Shown here: piece by piece, positions 58,159-64,000 of the stretch
How positions within the stretch are numbered: the stretch's first letter is position 1
Layout of the letters: every line of letters starts with the position of its first letter
Assembly: GCA_014529385.2 (NCBI GenBank)
Contig: CM043960.1
Coordinates: 78,037,910-78,101,909, forward strand
Length of the DNA: 64,000 bases
Reading direction: 5' to 3'
DNA from: Adiantum capillus-veneris
Lineage: Eukaryota; Streptophyta; Polypodiopsida; Polypodiales; Pteridaceae
Position numbers and translations under genes: made by a program
The notes under the pieces: generated by a model
What the model was told of the DNA's origin: nothing
Seen by the model: only the letters and a program-made list of their open reading frames with translations
Database searches by the model: none

Positions 58159-59410
58159 TTAGTAATTTGTCACTCTTAAGCGCCCGTGGTTGCGTTTGCA
58201 TGCCATCGATGACTTGTGGTGGTCTTCCACCATAGGACTTGGTTGTTGATGGTCTAGGAAAGCCTTGTGAAGCGTGTTTTGGCCAAATTTTGACCGAAAT
58301 GTCAAATATGGCATTTCTTCTCCTACGAATGTAGCAAGTTTGACAACTCCACTTTGTGATAAGTCACTAATCACAAAGGGTCCCATCCCTCGCTTTTTAA
58401 GTTTCTTGGCATGTTGCTTCAAAGTATAAACAAGTACATAATCACCTGTTTTGAACTCTTTCGTATGTACATGCTTGTCAAAAAACTCTTTTTGTCTTCT
58501 CTTTTTAGCATAGATCGAAGCTACAACTCTCACTCAAAGTTCATCTAGCTTTTCAAGATCATCTATTCTTGAAGAGAGCTCATGACCTGTCCATTCTAAG
58601 CGTTTCGCTACTCGTAGAGTTGGAACTAAAAACTCGATGGGTAATATAGCGTTTAGACCAAACACCATGTTGTATGGTGTTGTTCCGATTGATGTTTTGT
58701 GAGCTACCATGTATACCCATAGTGTTGAGTGTAATTGATGATCCGAGTCCGTCCTTGACTCTGATACAATTTTAGTCAAAACAGTGCATAGTGTTTTATT
58801 TGTGGCCTCAACTTGTCCATTTGCCTGTGGATGATATGGAGCAGATTTTCTATGTATGACCATGAATTCCTCTAGCAGATATTCAATGACTTCATTAAGA
58901 AAATGTGTTCCTCGATCACTGACAATTTCTATTGGTAATCCGTATCATACAAAGACATTCTCATACAAAAATTATGTAGTGGTTCTTGCGTTTGCTTTTT
59001 GTGTTACTTTGGCTTCCGCCCATTTTGTGAGATAGTCCGTACCAATGATATATTGGGTATGGGTGCAATATGCAGGGGGTGAAATAGGCCCCACAAAATC
59101 AATGCCCCATTTTACAAATGCCCGTGCTCCCATCATTGGCCATAGTGGCATCTCATCTCTCTTTATCGGCACCTTTGTGAACTGACATGCGTCACAACGC
59201 TTTACAAACTCCTCGGCATCCATGTGCAATGTAGGCCACCATATTCCTACGATTAAGAGAATTTTTGTCGTCTTATCTCCTGAAAAATGGCCTCCACTTA
59301 TTCCTCCATGTGCGTGTTCTAGAATCAGCAGGTATTCGCTTTCACTTACACAGATTCTAAGTTGATTGTCTTTTCCTCGCTTGTAGAGTTGATTTCCAAT
59401 TAAATTAAAG
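58159..59410 (-). pseudogene. Gypsy C: integrase with zinc module
   Basis: In sense order: a zinc-binding module (HAHGGISGGHFSG near 59290, then RCDACQF near 59190), the core with Asp in GIDFVGP (59105), Asp in VSDRGTHF (near 58905) and Glu in ANGQVEATN (near 58805). The C-terminal domain then reads FKTGDYVLVYTLKQHAKK and GMGPFVISDL. The D-D-E triad is present. Stops TAA and TGA near 58970 and 58942 and a stop at 58534 break one otherwise continuous frame, so damage is by point mutation only. The TGA sits where relatives have Arg. Confidence 0.88.
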
Positions 59411-59412
59411 TC

Positions 59413-59740
59413 TCAAGCCTCCAACTCTATAGACCTTTTTCGTGCTTTTGTTATGTTTTCAAGAAATGTCCTTGTTGTTAAGAAATCAATGATATATTGA
59501 CTCCATGCAGGTGCAATGTTTACCTGAAACAATGTCGCATGATTCACCGGTCGTTTGGCACTAGATATAGTACAATTGTTAACATAAGCATGTGTGTTAG
59601 CATACATAGTTGGCCAATAAACTCCTAAGTGTTTCAATCTTTGGTGTGTTTTCATTGTTAAACAATGAAATGCACAATCCTAGATGTGTACTTCTTCAAG
59701 ATAACACTCAAATTCCTCTGGATTTATACATAATCATAGA
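59413..59740 (-). pseudogene. Gypsy C: second zinc-binding-like module
   Basis: Directly upstream of the canonical integrase zinc module, and in the same frame, lies a second H2C2-like unit. It runs from FECYLEEVHI and FHCLTMKTHQRLKHL to GVYWPTMYANTHAYVNNC. The YWPTM phrase mirrors WWPTL of the canonical unit. The last Cys pair reads C-T-I-S, so one ligand is lost. Stops TGA near 59735 and TAG near 59682 interrupt it. The unit looks like a tandem duplication inside pol. Confidence 0.65.
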
Positions 59741-60543
59741 ATTTGGTCCGAGCCTAGATGGTACAGTCGTCCTGCAATCAACTGAAAGTTTTTTGTTTGT
59801 CGAAATGTTTGTTGTTTGGATCTGTCTTCCTTGTTATCAAATCTACCTCCAAAGGAAAGAATGCTAACAATTTCCTGAGACCATTTGGGTATCATTTCAA
59901 TATTGAAAAGATAAGCATCAGGTATGTCATCATCTACTCCTTCAGGAGCTTCCCCGTTTTGTAGCCTTGAAAGATGATCCACCCATAGATGAGTTTTACC
60001 CTTTTTTACTACCACTGTGAAGTCAAACTCTAGCAATATAATAAACTAGCGTACAATTCTCCTAGTATTTCATGGTTTATTTACTAGATACAAAAGAGCT
60101 TGATGATCTGTGAAGAACACAAATTTGTTTGCAAGCAAGTAATGCTGAAATTTCTTTACAGCATAAATCATTCTTAATCCCTCTCTTTCAGTGGTGGTGT
60201 AGTTCTTTTCTGCACTATTTAGCTGTCGGCTCGCATAACAAACTGGGAAATCCGTTGTTCCATTTCCAGGTTGAGCCAGAATACTCCCAATTGCATATGC
60301 AGATGCATCAATGTGAACATGGAATATCTTTTCCCAATTTGATGATTTAAGTATAGGTGCTGATACAAGGTTTTCCTTAAGCTTTTGGAATGAAGTTTCA
60401 CACTCCTCAGTCCACCAGTCAAAACTGACTAATAAGCGATACAGAGGTTGTGCAATGACTGCATACATATATATGAATCTTCGATAATATCCGTAGTGTC
60501 CCATGAAGGATTGTACTTGTTTGGCATTAGTAGACCTGGACAA
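59734..60543 (-). pseudogene. Gypsy C: RNase H region
   Basis: RNase H removes genomic RNA after reverse transcription. HVHIDASAYAIGSIL carries the first Asp, TTEREGLRMIYAV the Glu, FVFFTDHQALLYLV the next Asp and LWVDHLSRLQNG the final Asp. The frame is continuous from 60543 apart from stops near 60070 and 60045. It joins RT upstream across a 53-bp duplication near 60515-60610. Confidence 0.85.
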
Positions 60544-60620
60544 GTCTACTATAACTTGCCCAGGTCTACTTGTTTGGCATTAGTAGACCTGGGCAAGTCT
60601 ACTATGACTCTAATTTTGTC
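60515..60620 (-). repeat. 53-bp tandem duplication with 17-bp inverted repeats
   Basis: ACTTGTTTGGCATTAGTAGA starts at 60515 and again at 60568. Between them ACTTGCCCAGGTCTACT (60554-60570) is the exact reverse complement of AGTAGACCTGGGCAAGT (60582-60598). The duplication shifts the frame between RT and RNase H. Confidence 0.9.
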
Positions 60621-61790
60621 TAGGTCAGTGGTTATGCCATTTCTTGAGACAATATGTCCTAAGATGCGGCCTTGCCTAACCATAAAAATGCACTTTTCCT
60701 GGGTTGAGACAGATTCGATATGTTCTGCACTTCTCAAATACCTTTTGTAAATGGTCAATATGTTCTTCTCATATAAGAGAGTGGACATAGAGATCATCCA
60801 TATATATTTCTAAGAATATTCTCAGGTATTCTTTGAACGCATGAGTCATTAACCTTTGGAAGGTAGCTAGGGCATTGGTTAGGCCAAAAGGCATAACTCT
60901 ATACGCATATATTCCCCACTCTGTGGAAAATGTTGTTTTGTGTTGATCCTCTATTGCAATTGCCAATTGGTTATAACCCGAAAACCCATATAAAAAAGAA
61001 TAAGCCCGTTTTCCAGTCACCCTTTCAAGCACATGTTCTGTGATGATCGGCAAGGGATAATTATCCCTTATTGTGGCTGCGTTCACTTTTTTGAGGTTCA
61101 CACACACACGCAGCTTTCCGTTCTTTTTGGGGACAACCACAATGGGTGACACCCAATCTGTGTGCTCGATTTCATAGATGAATTTAGCATCCATCAACTT
61201 GTCAATCTCCTCTTTGATTTGTTTAGCGAATGTGTCATTATATGTGTAAGGACAATGTTTGCTAGGTTTGGCATCTGATTTCAAAGGAATTGTATGTTGG
61301 CATATCGATAGATCAACTCCTTTGAGGTCTTTGTAGGACCATGCAAACACATCTTTATACTTCTTGAGAAGTTTTGTGAGCAGTTCTTCTTCTTCAGGCT
61401 CTAAATTAGTTGCTATATAGATAGGCTGAGGCTCTTTGCCTGGCGCAGCGAGGTCTATCCGTTTTGCATTTTTCGGCCCATCGTAAGATTCCTGGTTTAT
61501 TCTTTCCCTTATTGGTGGTTTCATTATGATTTTTCTATCCTGGATGGTGAATTTTCGATAGTGGGATGGTACATTCATGTTTCCTTTTTCTCACTCCTCC
61601 TTACCATCACTTTCTCCCTTAGTATTCCATACCTCGCGTAACGACCGTTTTAGTTCTTGGTATTTCTTTTTACGCTCCATTTTGGTCCATTCTGGATCTT
61701 TTGTCTTTTCCTATTTTGATTGTTGAGATTTTCTTGATTTTGTTTCTTGTTAACCCTCGTGGCTCATGGACACCCTATCGCCTACGACGG
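60549..61790 (-). pseudogene. Gypsy C: reverse transcriptase
   Basis: RT of a Ty3/gypsy element. From 61578 the frame is open for 269 codons: DVFAWSYKDLKGVD, WVSPIVVVPKKNGKLRVCV, the YSFLYGFSGYNQLAI block, VMPFGLTNALATFQRLM and the catalytic YMDDLYVHS. A frame change near 60780 leads to GRILGHIVSRNGITTD, the RT thumb/connection. Upstream, a Lys/Glu-rich stretch (TKMERKKKYQELKRSL) continues in frame with stops to about 61790, where element F is inserted. Gag, protease and 5' LTR of C lie beyond the insertion, outside the window. Confidence 0.88.
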
Positions 61791-61794
61791 ACAC

Positions 61795-62335
61795 TGTAAC
61801 CGTATTATTTATTTAAGTAGAGTCAGGCACCGGGCTTGTCGGTCCAATAGGGAAAGGTAGAGTGATCGCCGATGAGGCGCACTCTAACACGAACATGCTA
61901 GGGTTAGTTGGCTAAGCATGGGCGCCCAAGTGTGAATGGGGTGAGCTCACATAAAAGCCAACTAAACCTAATTTTTACTCATTCTCTCATTGTGCAATAG
62001 AAGCTGCTCTTGCTCCATCTCCACCTTCTCATTCACCATCTCCTTGTGTGTGTGCGTGTGAGAGAGAGAGAGAGAGAGAGAGAGTGTGAGAGTGTGTGTG
62101 CGATCGAGCGTTGCGGCGGCACGACGGTGGCGAGGCGGTTGAGCGCGGCGTAGCGGCGTCTCCCTCTTCTTCGCGGCGAGGAATCCTCTACGGCAGGAGC
62201 ATAAGGCGGTGAGTGACACACCATTGCCCTCTTTGAGCTTACTAGTTAAACTAGTTGTGTGCTTGGAGCCGTCTGCGGCTCGTACACGGTGTATCGGCAA
62301 GTCCCTTGCTTCGACAGTGCGGCAAGGAGCGCACA
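61795..62335 (+). mobile_element. 5' LTR of gypsy element F
   Basis: Begins TGTAACCG and ends ..GCGCACA, four bases before a textbook tRNA-Asp primer site. It has an ACATAAAAGCC TATA-like box near 61950, a GT/GA simple repeat at 62046-62100 and a GC-rich segment (62105-62200) unlike the rest of the window. It interrupts the upstream pol region of element C, so F is younger than C. Confidence 0.75.
61950..61960 (+). promoter_or_regulatory. LTR TATA-like box of element F
   Basis: ACATAAAAGCC, about 155 bases into the LTR and about 40 bases before the CT-rich leader. Confidence 0.45.
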
Positions 62336-62339
62336 TTTT

Positions 62340-62357
62340 TGGCGCCGCTGCCGGGGA
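62340..62357 (+). other. Primer binding site of element F, tRNA-Asp type
   Basis: TGGCGCCGCTGCCGGGGA, one base from the canonical Tat/Athila-type site; four T residues separate it from the LTR. Confidence 0.85.
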
Positions 62358-63385
62358 ATAGCCCTGCACTAAGCCCAAGAGGCACTTTGTGCTTCTTGTA
62401 TGAGTGGTTTGCAGTAGGAAAGAAGAGGGAGAGGAAGTTAGCATTTTCTGTTTTTCTACTGCGTACATTTAGTATTAGTTAGACAGTTAGCAAAATTCTG
62501 TTTTTCTGTTTGCACACAGTTAGCATTAGTCACACAGTTAGCATTTCTTGCATTTTTTGCGTTTTCTTTGTTTTCACTGCACAGTTCTGTCAAGTTTCAA
62601 TTTTTTCATTTTCTGTGTTTTCTGTGTTTTCTGGTTTGTGCACAGTTAGGCGCACAGTTAGTTAATTAAGTAGGTTAGTAATTAGGTGAACCACTGATTA
62701 GCAGGTCAGTAGGTAGGTGGGACAGTAAATAGGTAGCTGAGGTCAACGCGCACAAAAACGCGTACCGAATAATATCTCAAAAAAAAGAAAAAAAAATTAA
62801 AAATAAAAATTTAAAAAAAATTTAAAAAATTTTTGTTTTCGAAATTAAAAAAAAAATTGAAAAAAAAGTGGAAAAAAAAATCCGAAAAATAAAAACGCGA
62901 GTGAGTGGGAGGTTAAATTTTCGAAAATAAAAAATGTGAGTTATAAAAACGTACGGGTTGGTCTGTATAAAAGGTAGCCCAAGCCCAAGCCCAGGCCCAG
63001 GCCTCAATCCTCAGTCTTATGATATATACTAGACTCACTCTTATATATATACCCTACTCCCTCAAGAGAGAATGAGAGCATGTGGGACAAGTCCTCCACT
63101 CTCCTCCCTTCTCTTCCCACTTGCACCCTTAGACTTTCTAGTTTGGGCCTAGTTCCCTATTGGAAATTGACAGTTTTAGGGATTCCGAGGGCATACAGTG
63201 ACCAAACGGAGGGCTGTAAAGCACGGCACGACCCTCTGACCGATACGCTCGTTTCGAGCTATCACACGGCCCATTCCACGACACGCTCTAAAAAATCAAG
63301 CAAAAAAACAAACAAAAAACACGCTAAAAACTAGTCACAAGGCCTCCTAGAGCAGCTTTTTGACACCTTAGGGTATCAAAAGCAC
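62358..63385 (+). other. Leader of gypsy element F
   Basis: Non-coding leader with CACAGTTAG words repeated at 62478-62660, a very A-rich tract (62778-62900) and a short AAGCCC/AGGCCC hexamer run at 62979-63003. An 84-codon frame at 63080-63334 is in the same frame as gag, separated from it by a single TAG (63332-63334). It could be an upstream ORF or an N-terminal extension. Confidence 0.6.
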
Positions 63386-64000
63386 ATGCACTTACGCTCT
63401 GGGCGGGTGCTAGAACACGAGCATATTGAGGGTGCCTCTGTTCATACGGACACCCATTACCCATCCACGATAGGCTCTAGACCCTCAGCGGGGACCCAAG
63501 GTAGCACCACCCAAGACCCTAAAATAGCCGCTAGTGATTCCTCCTCCGACTCAGAAATCATGGAAGCATACCCTACCCAAACCACTGAGAGAGAAGGCCA
63601 TGCAGCTCCCGAAGCTCCACAGCCTAGTACTAGTATGTTTAGCCGTTTCATGGAAACATTAGGTAGAGCTACTCGCTCGGAACCTGATGCAAATGAAGCA
63701 CACGAAGGGGGTGGGGAAGTGGACTCTCCTTTCACATCGCACATGGACCCCACACCCCCAAAGAGTGTCCATGTGGATATCCTGCCAACTTCTTACCAAG
63801 AAGGCCCTGTTGAGCTGCCTCCTTCAGAAGTTCCCTCTAGAGTACCGTTGGTGACAAGTAAAACCACGAGGAGCAACATTGCTTCTACCTCACAAGAAAC
63901 CGTTAACACGTCGACTCTAGAAGGATTGTTCATTAATGATCATTGGACATACGACCTCCACACTGAGGTGTTGACGGATCTGCACTCTGGCCACGCCTAC
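63386..64000 (+). CDS. Gag of gypsy element F, start (runs off the window)
   Basis: Open from ATG 63386 to the window edge, 205 codons, no stop. It opens MHLRSGRVL; an L-R-S-G-R/K motif near the N-terminus is common in gag of plant Tat/Athila elements. The rest is Ser/Thr/Pro/Glu-rich and acidic (SDSSSDSEIMEAYP, EGGGEVDSP), the disordered gag N-terminus, with the capsid fold expected beyond the window. This is the only retroelement reading frame here with no lesion, consistent with F being the youngest insertion. Confidence 0.75.
   Translation, partial: MHLRSGRVLEHEHIEGASVHTDTHYPSTIGSRPSAGTQGSTTQDPKIAASDSSSDSEIMEAYPTQTTEREGHAAPEAPQPSTSMFSRFMETLGRATRSEPDANEAHEGGGEVDSPFTSHMDPTPPKSVHVDILPTSYQEGPVELPPSEVPSRVPLVTSKTTRSNIASTSQETVNTSTLEGLFINDHWTYDLHTEVLTDLHSGHAY

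Noticed and set aside
63080-63334. An independent 84-codon gene
   Set aside because: It lies in the leader of element F, in the gag frame, with no recognisable domain; treated as possible upstream ORF.

Overview
The window looks like nuclear DNA of a land plant with a large, repeat-packed genome. It holds Ty3/gypsy and Ty1/copia LTR retrotransposons with plant-type primer sites, CACTA (DUF4216-like) and PPR remnants, introns with GT/AG borders, and long satellite arrays. Fern, lycophyte or gymnosperm would all fit; the sequence alone does not settle which. I see no clearly intact host gene: almost every protein match carries in-frame stops or frameshifts. No rRNA, tRNA or CRISPR array was recognised.

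Layout. 1-3.3 kb: 3' end of gypsy element A (+). 3.3-10.8 kb: mostly unassigned DNA with a degenerate ~134-bp repeat, a 34-nt poly-G run, a 290-bp inverted-repeat element, a PPR pseudogene scrap and an 846-bp tandem duplication of a promoter-like block. 10.8-12.6 kb: an LTR with tRNA-Asp-type primer site, then a CACTA pseudogene (-). 12.8-14.5 kb: three short tandem families, one built of degenerate telomere-like CCTAA/CCTATAA words.

14.5-42.3 kb is dominated by one satellite family: a ~50-bp unit organised into a ~442-bp higher-order repeat. It runs in one orientation at 14.5-16.4 and 18.3-23.4 kb, and in the opposite orientation at 27.0-28.9 and 32.1-42.3 kb. Between the arrays, all on the minus strand, lie two broken FCP1-like HAD phosphatase genes, a SET-domain exon, and a broken multi-exon gene with a DGQH motif. 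A scrap of gypsy reverse transcriptase is also there.

42.3-47 kb: two copia elements, one gag-only (+) and one 5' part (-). 47.8-52.9 kb: gypsy element B (-), the same pol family as A, with primer site and 5' LTR. 53.4-61.8 kb: gypsy element C (-), with RT, RNase H, integrase, a block of four 285-bp-spaced palindromes, an extra ORF downstream of pol, and a 3' LTR. 61.8-64 kb: gypsy element F (+), inserted into C, with complete 5' LTR, primer site and the start of an open gag that runs off the window.

The strongest unexplained signals are (1) a hairpin inside the 50-bp satellite unit whose stem shows paired compensatory differences between copies, and (2) the four near-perfect palindromes in element C, kept at 285-286-bp spacing while the DNA between them has diverged.
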